A DNA stretch of 64,000 bases from Sphaerolaimus hirsutus (Eukaryota; Nematoda; Chromadorea; Monhysterida; Sphaerolaimidae): contig OZ038452.1 in the NCBI GenBank assembly GCA_964036195.1, positions 24,253,785 through 24,317,784 of the forward strand. Direction: 5' to 3'. Below the pieces are notes generated by a model. It saw only the letters and a list, made by a program, of their open reading frames with translations, did no database searches and was not told the DNA's origin. This document shows, one piece after another, positions 24,052-34,579 of the stretch (positions are counted from its first letter, which is position 1; the number at the start of each line of letters is the position of its first letter). Position numbers and translations under genes: made by a program.

Positions 24052-24250
24052 TAGTGATGGAAAAAGCGCCAGGCTTTCGGCGCCAAGCGCCATGGCGCTT
24101 TTCTGACCCCGGCGCCAAGCGCCAATGGCGCCAGAGCAAAATGGCGCCAAGCGCCAAAAGCGCCATGGCGCTTTTCTGAACCTCAGCGCCAAGCGCCAAT
24201 GGCGCCAGAGGGTAATGGCGCCAAGCGCCAATAGCGCCAGCGCCAAAAAA
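24052..24250. mobile_element. GGCGCC hAT-like MITE
   Basis: Starts TAGTGATGGAAAAAGCGCC and continues with six or more GCGCCAAGCGCCAAT units; the right terminus is missing. Confidence 0.6.
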
Positions 24251-24374
24251 TTACTTCTACAATTTGATGGTAGAAAAATGAGTGCATAACTGTGAGTGAC
24301 GTACCGCTGAAGTCATAGTAGTCTATTGAACTTTTCCCCACTCAAACAACCACTAAATCGGGGCTAATTTCTCA

Positions 24375-24555
24375 AATAATCGCTCTGGAGAGATACATAT
24401 CTGGTCGATTTGAGGGGGTGGGGGGCTCGAGGGACAGTAGCCTAAAATTTAGCCTTAGGTTAGATAGATGGCTGAGCGGCCCTGGGGATAGATAGCTGGA
24501 GCATTTGTTGGGGGGTAACTCCCCTCCAACCCCCGCCAGACTGAACCCCTGATTT
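24375..24555. mobile_element. GCTATCTATC-word element, complement orientation, diverged
   Basis: GATAGATGGCTGAGCGGCC and GATAGATAGCTGGAGC with G/C runs are the complement of the words at 4446-4770. Confidence 0.45.
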
Positions 24556-24744
24556 AAACTGCAAGAAAGAATTGGGAGCAAAGCATATAAGGGGATTTAC
24601 CTCGATTTTAACACCTCTGCTTTTATTCGATGTAGGCATGTATTTATATAAAGTCTACCCTTATATTAATCAATATTTATTCAGTTGCCTCAAAATTGAT
24701 CAACTGCAGTGTCGATTTCACCGTATTATAACACTTTTTTATTA

Positions 24745-24973
24745 TCATAGTTGGCGCTTTTTTGGCGCCATTTAAAATGTCGGCGCCAGGCGCCAATAGC
24801 GCCACCAGAAAATGGCGCCAAGCGCCAAAAGCGCCATGGCGCTTTCTCAGACCCCAGCGCCAAGCGCCAATGGCGCCAGAGCGTTTTAGCGCCAAGCGCC
24901 AAAAGCGCCATGGCGCTTTTTGCTTTGGCGCTAGCGCCAGGCGCCAGCGCCATGGCGCTTTTCCATCACTACA
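24745..24973. mobile_element. GGCGCC hAT-like MITE
   Basis: TTGGCGCTTTTTTGGCGCC through GGCGCTTTTCCATCACTA, nearly all GCGCC words. Close to 14455-14677 in internal order. Confidence 0.6.
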
Positions 24974-25122
24974 CTCAATACATCAAAATGCCTGGTGGGA
25001 ATAAAAAAAATCGAGAGTTGTCTGTTGAAGCGTAACATAGCACACAGGTGCTTCGCACCGAATATATTCCAGTAACTTAATATATAATTTAGGTAATATT
25101 TTATAATACTAATACCGTAATA

Positions 25123-25231
25123 CCGTATGTCCTCGAAATACCCCCCCCCCCCGGCCCCGGGGGAGATGGTTTCAGAGTGAGAATTTTGAGGGGGGGGCGG
25201 TATTTCGAGGGGGTATTTCGAAGAAATACGG
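25123..25231. mobile_element. Minimal poly-C/CCGTATT element
   Basis: About 110 bp: CCGTATGTCCTCGAAATACC, C run, a short spacer, G runs, GGTATTTCGAAGAAATACGG, with TA at both ends. Shows that termini plus word blocks alone can form a unit. Confidence 0.65.
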
Positions 25232-25896
25232 TAAAATGACAGATAAAAATATAATATACGTCACGCCGTCAGAATCTGTATTTTGTAGGTATATTCAGTG
25301 TTGCCAATTTCCAAGCATGTTCAATTTTGGCATTGTTCCAATCACAATCAGATGGTATCCACTCATGTTCATTGATTGACGATCCTACTTACTTCAGACG
25401 AAAATGCAATCTAATTTTTGTCTGGAAATGGTAAAATTACCAAACAACTGCCAAACAAAAACAAACAACATTTTGTGGGAAAGCTGGTAAAAAGGTTAAT
25501 CCTAACATTTGACTCACACGTACCTATACTTCAGACTAAAACCACTCGATTTTTATGCTTTTTGTACTTGAAGTCAACTTGAAAGCAGCTGTTCAAGAGA
25601 TTTTTTTGAAATGGAAAAAGTCACTTCAGCTGCTTCAAATCTCTCAAAAAGATGGTAATTAGTTATTACCTGCAGAAAAATAGATTTCATTTACACGTTT
25701 CTTCGACATAGACACTACTGTTAGTGACAACTCAAATTTATCAGTCACAAAACAAATATTGCATTTTTTGCTTACGTATTTACCTATGTAAACATATTTT
25801 TACCTATGTATGTATTTATTTCATAAACAGCGTAGTAGCTTAATCTCTTATAAACTGTATTGTCGTAAACAACAAATAAGTATAAACATGTATCTA
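25232..25896. other. No feature recognised
   Basis: AT-rich. Contains a modest inverted repeat around AGCTGTTCAAGAGATTT/AAATCTCTC (about 25585-25655). No exon seen. Confidence 0.4.
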
Positions 25897-26352
25897 CCGT
25901 ATTTCCTCGAAATACCTCCCGGGGGGTGATTGTTTCATAGTGGTCCCGAGAGGGGGGGGGGGGGTTAAACGAGGGGGGGGGGGGTATTTCAAGGGGGGGG
26001 GTTATTATTTCACAAGAAAATTTTTGAAAACCAAGTACGAAATTGTCGTCTGAAACGTACGCAGACGTCGAAAAATGCAACAAAAACCCCCATTTATAAG
26101 GTTCTGTAGACTAATATTAGTATGTAGATGGTATGTACACTGTTCTAACGTGACACCGACATTGTTTTAACGTGTGTTCTGCAGTACACAGAACACAAAC
26201 TACAGTTTTTGTCATGTACGTTCCCTTTACACTCAATTTGGGGGGGGTATTTCGAGGGGGGGTGATTGTTTCATAGTGGTCTCGAGAGGGGGGGGGTCAA
26301 ACGAGGGGGGGTGGGTATTTCAAGGGGGGGGGGGTATTTCGAGGAAATACGG
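25897..26352. mobile_element. Poly-C/CCGTATT element, subfamily A, complete
   Basis: CCGTATTTCCTCGAAATACC to GGTATTTCGAGGAAATACGG, TA both sides; core as in 20999-21439 and 57189-57643. Confidence 0.75.
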
Positions 26353-26648
26353 TATGACTAATGATGACAAAGAAAAATTCGAAAACGTTTTTCAATTTTC
26401 GATACGGATGGGACTTTTCGAGAAAAAAATTTGATACTAGAAAAAAAGCTCCAAAATCATTTCTCTGAAAAACTTTCGAAAGTGTACTCTGCATTTTTTT
26501 CTGAAAATGCGTGAATAAAACGCATAAAAAATTCAAAATTTTACATCACATGTACCTATTCGTTGCTGCAGAACCAAAAATCAGCAAATGTCTCTACGCA
26601 GCAGCTTTAATGGCCAAGGTGAACGTGAAAAGTAAACGTGAAAATCTA

Positions 26649-27468
26649 CCGTATTACCTCGAATTAACCCCCCCCCTTGAATAAACCCCCCTCGAAATAC
26701 CCCCCCTAAAATTGAATGTAAAGAGAACGTACATGCCAAATACCACAGTTTGTGATCTGTACAATGCAGAACACACGTTAAAACCGATGATTGAGTGACG
26801 TTAGGGAAGGGTCTATTTGTAGGTAATTATATACAGTCATACCGTATTACCTCGAAATACCCCCATGGGGGTTTATTATTTCGCCAGCAAAATTTGAGGG
26901 GGGGTTAATTCGAGGGGGGGGGTTTATTCGAGGGGGGGTTTTATTATTTCCTCAGAAATTTTCGTGAGGACCGTAGTAAATAGTAGGCATTTTCATACCC
27001 AAAACAGGTAAAAATGTGTCCAAACAGGATATATTTGGACATAAAAACGTAGATAGCTACACAAACTAATCTATGTGTAGCTGCAATGTAAATTAACAGT
27101 AATATACATCATGTACATTGCATACATGACGTATTTATTATGTACGTGACGTACATCATTCCGAAGGGGGGGGGGATTTCGAGGGGGGGGGTTTATTATT
27201 TCCCCAGCCCATTTTGAGGGGGGGTTTATTCGAGGGGGGGGGGGTCAATTCAAGGGGGGGATAATACGAGGTAATACGGTATATGACTATAAACACATGT
27301 AGGTGCATCTATGTAATTATTTGATTTTTATACGTCTGAGTATGGGGAATTTCCAAAAATTTCTGGCGAAATAATAGACCCCCCTCGAATAACCCCCCTC
27401 GAATTATTCCCCCTCAAATTTTCCTGGCGAAATAATAAACCCCCTGGGGGCATTTCGAGGTAATACGG
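26649..27468. mobile_element. Poly-C/CCGTATT subfamily A element split by a subfamily B copy
   Basis: Outer termini CCGTATTACCTCGAATTAAC and ATTTCGAGGTAATACGG, TA at 26647-26648 and 27469-27470. The core (AGTGTAAAGAGAACGTACATG-like and CAGAACACACGTTAAAA) precedes the insertion, and the TATAAACACATGTAGGTGC part follows it. Confidence 0.7.
26842..27279. mobile_element. Poly-C/CCGTATT subfamily B element, complete, nested
   Basis: CCGTATTACCTCGAAATACC to TAATACGAGGTAATACGG with TA at 26840-26841 and 27280-27281. Includes GTAGATAGCTACACAAAC, the paralogous empty site for the insertion at 456-1515. Confidence 0.75.
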
Positions 27469-27479
27469 TACCTAGGTAT

Positions 27480-28450
27480 TCAAAATCGACCATAACAATT
27501 CAAAAATACAATATTCTAGTGACACAAATTCGAAAAAATTTGAAAGTACTTTGACAGTTCTAAAACTAAATTCAACAACTATTTTTGGGAAAAGATCCAA
27601 ATTCAAAAAGTCACTTTATGGAAAAAATGTTAGAAAAACCTTCTTTCAGATGGATTGCCATCGTTGTGTCAATATGCCTCTTTTCTCACGTACGCACATT
27701 TAAATTGAAGAAACAGTGAGACACCTCCAAGTAAATAAATATAAAAAATTTGCATTGTCTCAACCGAAAACCTAGGCTGTCTGTCACTCGACGTTTGTCT
27801 TAACAAACATGTTGAATGTTATTTTTTATCTATTTCCAGAGAAATAGTTCCTCCAAGCTTGAATAAACCCCACGATGTGAGATATCTCTGAACAGTAGGA
27901 AATGGATACGGATAAATTGAAAGAAAATACAGATGAAAAACTTTAAAAAAACTATATTCACGATCAGAATGTGAACACTTGATAGTCTACTGATGGGACT
28001 ACACACTAAAATTTATCATTTTTAAAAATCGGTAAATCATTGTTTTTTTAATTTTTTCAAAATCGATAATATTAAAATTCCCGCTTCCCAACATGCTTAA
28101 TTTTGATGAGTACTAATTTGTGTCAACAGTTGATGTCTATTACCCCCCTCCAAAACATATTCACCATACTTTGTCTTACGCAGATATGTAGTAAATCGAC
28201 TGGAACGGTGCGGTACGTCAGCGTCACTGTAGCCGAGAATGGACATTGATCTGAGAGAAAGTGTGATTTTATTAGATATACACTCAAGGTCAAACATCCG
28301 TCGAATCCCAAGTAAACTTTTTGAATTGAACTGAATTGACTTGACATCAACTGTCCTGAATACACCAGTGGTCACCTATAAAGATTGGCTGAAACTTGAA
28401 ATTTACTGGTTCAGTCCAATCACCCAAAACCTATGCAAATGCACAATGGC
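27480..28450. repeat. Mostly unrecognised; TTCGAAAA-type remnant at its start
   Basis: TTCGAAAAAATTTGAAAG near 27530 and TTGCCATCGTTGTG near 27655 look like a worn copy of the element at 29899-31158. The rest to 28450 shows nothing I can support. Confidence 0.3.
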
Positions 28451-28693
28451 CCTACACATAGTTTTCACCGTGACCGATGTCAAAACTGAAATGGCCACAT
28501 GGCGATTGGCGACATCCAGCCTACTCTTTTTGTATGCTATATGTGTTTTAGTTTTCAAATTTTTAAATTTTAACTTTCGTTAATTTAAATTCTAATTAAA
28601 ATTATATAAAATCATTCAACCGTGTTCATTAATTTGCATTTGAAAAAATTTCAGTTTTCACATGAAGTCACAGTGAAAACTAGTGTGTGTAGG
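28451..28693. mobile_element. CCTACACACACTAG palindromic element
   Basis: CCTACACATAGTTTTCACC faces GTGAAAACTAGTGTGTGTAGG. The AT-rich core matches 58403-58641 in the opposite orientation. Both copies are flanked by ACAATG-like sequence, so the termini may be slightly longer. Confidence 0.65.
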
Positions 28694-29027
28694 CACAATG
28701 TGGTGTAACCACAACACTGCCCTTCGCGAAAATTTCTGACAAAAGAATAACCCCCCTCAAAATTTGCTGGTGAAATACGCGGGGGGGGGGGGGGTTCCGA
28801 GGAGATATGGTAAAAACATCTGCATAGGTATACGCTTTATTTGAGTGAATACAGTCTTTCTTTTCTTCCCATTCCCCTGTAACTAGGTAAGTATATTCTT
28901 TTTACACACATATATTTTACATCTTAATTTGACGAAAAGCGCTTTGAGCTGTAATCGCTCCTAAGGTATAATTTTTTACTTGTCCCTCCGGGCCAATGCA
29001 TGGAACATTCAATGTCTTTGTCACTTC

Positions 29028-29468
29028 CAGGGACGTAGCCAGGATTTTTGAGCGGGGGGGGGGCGGATTGTATACGGAGCCCGGCGAACGGGGGGGGCGG
29101 CGCCCCCCCCCCTAAAATTTGACCCCTGTGGTAAAGGAAAGGCGCCTTGGCGCCAGCGCCATTCGTAGGCGCCACGCCATGGCGCCATTGGCGTTGGCAC
29201 TGGCGATATATACTGCTGTACATGTATGTATTTTACATAAATATACAGCGACAGGGACAGATTTTGGGTCCGTTGTTGTCCAAAACTGTAGGCATCAATG
29301 AAATATACTGTACGCCGCCGAAATGCGCGCTTGCGCGCAAAATTTTTCCGAACTACCAACAAAATCGCTTCACGGAAGTGCCATTTCCGGCATTTTTTTT
29401 TGTCCGACCCGGGAAGGGGGGGGGGGGGGCGGCCGCCCCCCCCGCCCCCCCCCCTGGCTACGTCCTTG
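29028..29468. mobile_element. CAGGGACGTA hAT-like MITE with perfect 8-bp target duplication
   Basis: CAGGGACGTAGCCAGG to CCTGGCTACGTCCTTG, flanked by GTCACTTC at 29020-29027 and 29469-29476. Subterminal G/C runs and inner GGCGCC words as in 9987-10418. Confidence 0.85.
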
Positions 29469-30189
29469 GTCACTTCGGATATTGGAAGAAACTAAGTATA
29501 CTCCGGTTACTTTACACCTTGCACGCGTGGTTCCCGCTGGAAGTGTGCCAACGATGGTTAACGCGAGTGAGTTTCGTAAAAAGATGACAACATTGATCGT
29601 TGTCATAATGTTATTCATTAAAATATTCACATCGATTAATTTTTCATATTTTCACGGAAATCGCATGATTTGATAATCATTGGCACGCTTCCAACACGAG
29701 ACATAAATCAGTGCGAGGGCAGAGTATCATGTAAGCCAAGTATAATGAAGTAAAGCAGAGAAAATAATTCAATATTTATTGTTTTCGATAAGAAGCAAAT
29801 CTGCACAAGCCCAGTTTTTGTTGCACAATTCCATTTCCAGATAAAAATAAAATCATGAACAAACGCCGCACAGACACATGCAAATGCGGTAGGTGGTAGG
29901 TAACGATGGCAAAAAAAGATTCGAAAATTCGAAAACATTTTCGAATTTTCGAATTTTTCCGGAATTTTCGAATTTTTATTTCACCCCTAGAAAAAACACT
30001 TAAAAATCGATTTATTTTTCAAAAAATTCGAAAATTCGAAAATTCGAAAATTCGAAAATACTTTTCGAATTTTTCAAGCAATTCAAGGCACTCTTAAGTT
30101 CAACGTACTAAATACAACGAAAATTGATACGCGGTGCTTATGAAAAAGCGAAACAAGACAGAAAAAAGGTCCAAAAACGTTGAAATGTT

Positions 30190-30357
30190 GAACTGCCCTG
30201 TAAAATGTGAAATGTCATGCAAGTGTCAAAAGTTATGAAAATGCCCTGGAAAAATGGCAAACATATTTGCCATTTTCCACAGCATTTCCATGACTTTAGA
30301 CACTTTGCATAACATTTGACATTTCACAGAGCATTTTACAGGTGTCTGGGACTGCAC
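30190..30357. mobile_element. CAGTCCCAGAC palindromic element
   Basis: TGCCCTGTAAAATGTGAAATG faces CATTTTACAGGTGTCTGGGACTG. Inner TGACACTTTGCATGAC-like words in both orientations. Confidence 0.55.
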
Positions 30358-30404
30358 ATAGGAACTGCACATATTTATAAGTAAAAGAGATGTGATCAAA
30401 GATA

Positions 30405-30585
30405 TACTCCAGTGACATTACACTTTATAATGAAACCTACCATATCCCATCTGAATAAAAGAACAAACATAAAAATTTTTCATCATATTAATCAAATTGC
30501 TTTGATAAATATGATTAAATTTTTTTTGTTTGTTCTTTTATTCAGATGGGTTATGGTAGATTTCATTGTAGGTGTAATGTCGCTG
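30405..30585. repeat. Palindrome with ATCTGAATAAAAGAACAAAC arms
   Basis: ACATTACACTTTATAATGAA...CATCTGAATAAAAGAAC faces the complementary sequence ending GGTGTAATGTC. The same arm recurs at about 62195-62230. Confidence 0.5.
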
Positions 30586-30604
30586 GAGTATAAGAGTGGT
30601 TTTG

Positions 30605-30895
30605 AGTATTGGTTTGAGAAGTACCCATATTTCGTGCAGTTAGTGCTGTATGCACTGAGTACGCTCAGTGTGCTATACTCGGGTGAAATTAAACCCTACA
30701 TTTTTCTGGTGGTAACACTCCATCATGACGTCATAACTGCAGTCCGCAGTGAACTTACGGCTGACTGAACTGGTTCGGAGTCAGGATGAAATGGAGTGCA
30801 GTGATGAATCAGTTCACAAGTTTTCAGTTGGCTGTCTGCCAGCCAAAGATATAAATCATATCTATTTGTAGATTAGCACGTCTGCTGGGTATAGC
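30605..30895. mobile_element. TATACTCGG-type element, diverged
   Basis: CTATACTCGGGTGAAAT, ACACTCCATCATGACGTCAT and a final GCACGTCTGCTGGGTATAG resemble 37405-37672 and 39633-39830, which share the GATGGAGTGTTTCC block. Confidence 0.4.
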
Positions 30896-31204
30896 CACTT
30901 CCAAAACAGTCCAAATTCTGTGTTTAAAGCTTCAGATTCAATATTTTTCCAAAAAAATTCGAAAATTATTTGAAAAAATTCGCAAAATGGTCAAAAAAAT
31001 TCGAAAATTGCCAAAAAAGATTCGAAAATTCGAAAATTCGAAAATTAAATTCGAAATTCGAAAATTAATTTCAGGAAAAATTCGAAAATTCGAAAATTCA
31101 TTTGGGAAAAAACACTTAAAAATTTAAATACTTTTTTTTGGAGGGTTTGCCATCGTTAGTGGTATTCATATTGTTGCTTTGGTCTAAATTGTGCAGGGTA
31201 GTGA

Positions 31205-31573
31205 TCGGATGGCGCCATGGCGCCGGCCATTGGCTTAGCGCCCTTTTTCTGTGGCGCCCTCCCTCTGTGGCACCCTTGGCACCTGGTAGGGTTGGGAACC
31301 GACCCGACCCGACCTGAACCCGATACCCGCACGTTTTTTGGAACTGAAACCCGATACCTGAACCCAAAACTACTACCTGAACTCGAACCCAATACCCGCA
31401 AATTTTTTGGAACCGATACCCGATACCCGACTCAAAATTTTGAAATTCCTAACTCTGGCACCTGGCGCTCCATTTTGGATTGTCGCCATGGCACCCTTCC
31501 TGGCGCTTGGCGCTCTCTTTCTGTGGCGCCCTCGGCGCTTAATGCTGTTTTTCTGGCGCTTTTCCATCACTAG
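31205..31573. mobile_element. GGCGCC element interrupted by an ACCCGATACCCG-word element
   Basis: GGCGCC/TGGCGCC words at 31212-31285 and 31457-31573, ending GGCGCTTTTCCATCACTAG. The insertion at 31286-31456 begins GTAGGGTTGGGAACC, is dense in ACCCGATACCCG words and is bracketed by GGCACCTG on both sides. Confidence 0.55.
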
Positions 31574-31624
31574 TGCAGGGAGCGGACTTCTAGGCCAAAT
31601 TTCGCGCATGGGGCAGATACGCAT

Positions 31625-31852
31625 CTAGCGCCTTTGGTCGGATTCGTGCGGCCATTTCGATTTCTTTTCGTTGTTTGCCCCAGCTGCATCCGTAAAGCCG
31701 CCGTGTCTTCGGCAGCTACACACATTTGGCAACCAGGATAGTTCAAAGACACCATTATTGTGCCCGGGATGCCCCAGGCGCACAATTTTTAACGTGTGCG
31801 AGACGTGAGCGCGTGCCGTCGCGGTCACGCGGGTCGGTGCATAACTGCATAA
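31625..31852 (-). CDS. Candidate terminal exon, product unrecognised
   Basis: After a possible acceptor (GTTATGCAG at about 31853), an open frame of about 75 codons reads through SHTLKIVRLGHPGHNNGVF and ends KWPHESDQRR before TAG. It is GC-richer than the flanks, as expected for an exon, and lies between repeats. I cannot identify the family or find neighbouring exons. A second frame is also open, so the reading frame is not certain. Confidence 0.25.
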   Translation of the reverse strand, partial: LCSYAPTRVTATARAHVSHTLKIVRLGHPGHNNGVFELSWLPNVCSCRRHGGFTDAAGANNEKKSKWPHESDQRR

Positions 31853-31876
31853 CGGCCGACAAAATGTTATAATATA

Positions 31877-32432
31877 CAGGGTGCGGCAATTTAGACCAAC
31901 GCTTTAGATTTTTAAAAACTTGACACTGGGCGGTCGGATGAAAATCAAAATTAGGGTGAACATTAACAATCAAATAGGAAAGGTTCCCTCAAAAGTTAGC
32001 TGCGATAGCTCCACTCAGTCACAAGTTATTCAAGCAAAGAATGATTGTCACTTTACCACCACTTCGTGATACGGTTCAAATGGGATATTATTACTTTTTG
32101 GGACTTTCATTGTTTTTTTCTTCTTTTTTTCTCTTTTTCTTTTCGCAGCAGAGCACCTAAATGCGTGCCTGCACGCCACTAATCCGCCTTGCCGATAAGA
32201 AATCGGAGGGCGCTTGCGGCCTTGCGCAATGGGTCTAAAGCGACGTGGTTGATAACAATGATTATTGGTGTTTGCTTGAAAAAATCTTGAACCAGTAAAG
32301 CGATCGTAGCCATATTTTGTGGAAACCTTTAATATTTAGTTGTTAATGTTAACCCAAATTTTGACGTTCATCCAACCACCAAGTGTCAAGTTATTCAAAA
32401 TCTAAAGCGTTGGTCTAAATTGCTGCACCCTG
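31877..32432. mobile_element. TA-flanked element with about 200-bp inverted repeats, mariner-like ends
   Basis: CAGGGTGCGGCAATTTAGAC at the left faces GTCTAAATTGCTGCACCCTG at the right, TA on both sides. Similarity of the arms continues through AACTTGACACTGGGCGGTCG and beyond. ACAGGGTG ends with TA duplication are typical of Tc1/mariner relatives. No transposase ORF. Confidence 0.75.
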
Positions 32433-32597
32433 TATATTTCTTGCAGGCCGCGTTGTATGATAGCTACCGTATTTCCTAGAAATACACCCAGAGCGTTTAT
32501 TATTTCGCCAGAAAATTTTGAAGGGGGTTAATTCGATGGGGTCGAAGGGCAGACCTAACAAATACCTATACATATATATTTATCTACAAAAAAAAGT

Positions 32598-33228
32598 CTA
32601 GGTAAAGTTGGCAGACGTATCGCCCTACAAACATTTGCGTCAATCTCTCCAGTGGAGAGTGCATGACGGCATTAGGTATTGTGACGCAATGTTTTAACGA
32701 TTGGAATATATTGGGTCACGTATGAAAACTTGGCCCTTATCCCAGTTACCAGTTGCGTATTATACAAATGAGAGTGAAAACTGAAAGTTAGCTAAAAATC
32801 GTTAAAATTTGCTTCACTTTGCCAATTTCCATCTTCATAATCGCTATTTTTGTTTATATACATGGTTATATAGCTATTGTGAGCCTATTTTTTCATATTA
32901 ATAGCGGATTTCGAAATTTTGGCCGGCTGCCAAGTTCTCTTTTGTTGGAACAGAGCCAACGAATGAAAAATAAAATAAAAACAATAACGGTAGTTTGAAC
33001 GGTAAAACGGTAGTTTGAACGGTCAAATTCTTTACGAGCAACGTTGAAAATGAAGATAACTAGGGCGCGTCACGCACGGACGCAGCGAAACGTCCATTTT
33101 TCTTTTAATATGATTTTCTTTTTCAATTTCTAGCGTCCGCGTGGGACACAAGTTTCGTTGTTCGCTCTATTCACGAGCGAATTCTAACTCTCCGATTTTG
33201 TAGGGTGAAATGTCCGCCGACTTTATAT
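32598..33228. mobile_element. TATACTCGGCGGAC-type element, nested
   Basis: TTGGCAGACGTATCGCCCTAC at the left faces GTAGGGTGAAATGTCCGCC at the right. It holds the AACTTGGC element 32715-32937 and GGACGCAGCGAAACGTCC arms. Confidence 0.5.
32715..32937. mobile_element. AACTTGGC-ended palindromic element, nested
   Basis: AACTTGGCCCTTATCC to GGCCGGCTGCCAAGTT. Second copy of the repeat found between Rab and RER1. Confidence 0.6.
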
Positions 33229-33440
33229 GTGTAGCTGCAATGCAATGCAAATTCGCAGCAATTGATAAATCATGTACATTGTATACATCATGTACATTTT
33301 ACCAAGCGGGGGGTATTTCGAGGGGGTTATTTGTTTCTTCAGCTCGCTCAGACTGGGGGTATTTCGAATGGGAGTTTATTCAAGGGGGATAATTTGAAGG
33401 GGGGTCAATTCAAGGGGGGTAATTTGAAGAGATACGTTAT

Positions 33441-34579
33441 ATTCATTTACTTGGGAATCTGAAAAAGGATTTCAGGAAGGGTTCACAAGTTATCCATCTA
33501 GTTTTGATTTATCGATCGCTATTGTTTCCTTTCACAAAACTTCCTCGCGAAATCAGCGCAGTGCTGCTATATGATATTTAGGTATTTACGTAAGGCCTAT
33601 GTCAAATGTTTTCACGCTGGGTAAGAAAACTATCTCCCGGTTGGGAACGAGTGCTACCATAACACTGACAATAGAGTGAGCAGTGAATGAACTTGTCATC
33701 TTGCCAAACAGATCCATCGACAGAACACTGAATTTCGTTGACCATCTACCTAAGTAAATAGTTTATTGTTTACATCTACGGAATACGAAAATTAGAAAGC
33801 AGACATGCGAAACTTTCAACATTGTTTGTGTGTGTGTGTTTTTACAAGGAGCACGAATTATTTGATTCATTAAAACGATTTCCTCTAAATGCGTTTAGTG
33901 TAACAGTGCTTAGCCGATGCCGAGTGATATTTGGAATTGGGCACCAGTTAATTTCATCGCAATATGTAATGTCTCTGAAATGTGATACTTTTTTCTGAAA
34001 CTGAATAGGGCATGGCTTTTAAGTGCAGAATGGAGATACCTCTTAAAAAACTCAAGACCCGGAAAGTGTTCTTAAAAAGTTGATGGCAGAGTTGGAAGTA
34101 TGTATGACGGAATAACGTTTACTCGAGAATATGCATACAGCATACAGCAAAAATATACAAAAAACATCGAAATGCCTTTATCGTTGCAGTACTCATCTGT
34201 ATGTGTACTTTTGATGAGCTTGGTTATTTTCGAGTATTTCAGAAAATTCACGGAATGCACACAAAAAAGTGACAGTGTACTGAATGTATGCCTGCATTCA
34301 TTTGTCTTCACACATATTCTTTTCTTAGAATGCAGGCCTAAATAAATAGATGTATTTATCACTACATTCTTGAAAAAATCTGCCAAAATCAGGTTGGTAA
34401 ATTATGAAGGAGACTGCAGCAGAGTTGTTTAATTTTTAGTTAGATGTTGCTGTATGTACAATGGAGACTAGTCCACCTCCATTGCTATTGAGAAGCCTCT
34501 GGACAAAAGCAACAAAAATTTGATTTCTTCAAATTCAAATTCAACTGCTTTGCATTGTTCATCCTGGGAGAAATAAATA
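33441..34579. other. No feature recognised
   Basis: AT-rich single-copy-looking DNA with a short TG run near 33828. Overlapping frames on both strands near 34100-34390 look like chance ORFs. Confidence 0.4.

Larger units (their letters stand above)
29899..31158. mobile_element. AACGATGGCAAA element with TTCGAAAA words
   Basis: GTAACGATGGCAAAAAAAG at the left, TTTGCCATCGTTAG at the right; both arms reiterate ATTCGAAAATTCG. The subterminal order is repeated in reverse in 49490-51284, so the two are copies of one element. The middle holds other insertions (30190-30357 and about 30405-30895). Confidence 0.65.
32466..33437. mobile_element. Poly-C/CCGTATT subfamily B element carrying two further nested elements
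   Basis: CCGTATTTCCTAGAAATACA at the left and a worn GAAGAGATACG at the right. The subfamily B core (TGTGTAGCTGCAATGCA, CATGTACATTG) is at 33227-33300. Split by 32598-33228. Confidence 0.55.

Noticed and set aside
28097..28375. 92-codon minus-strand ORF with protein-like composition
   Set aside because: A second frame is open over the same stretch, borders are poor, base composition is AT-rich unlike the confident exons, and no family is recognisable.
29021..29587. Overlapping ORFs of 86-150 codons on both strands
   Set aside because: They lie across the palindromic hAT-like MITE 29028-29468; Gly/Pro runs come from G/C homopolymers.
34072..34386. Overlapping 80-100 codon ORFs on both strands
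   Set aside because: AT-rich, no conserved motif, no splice signals; likely chance.
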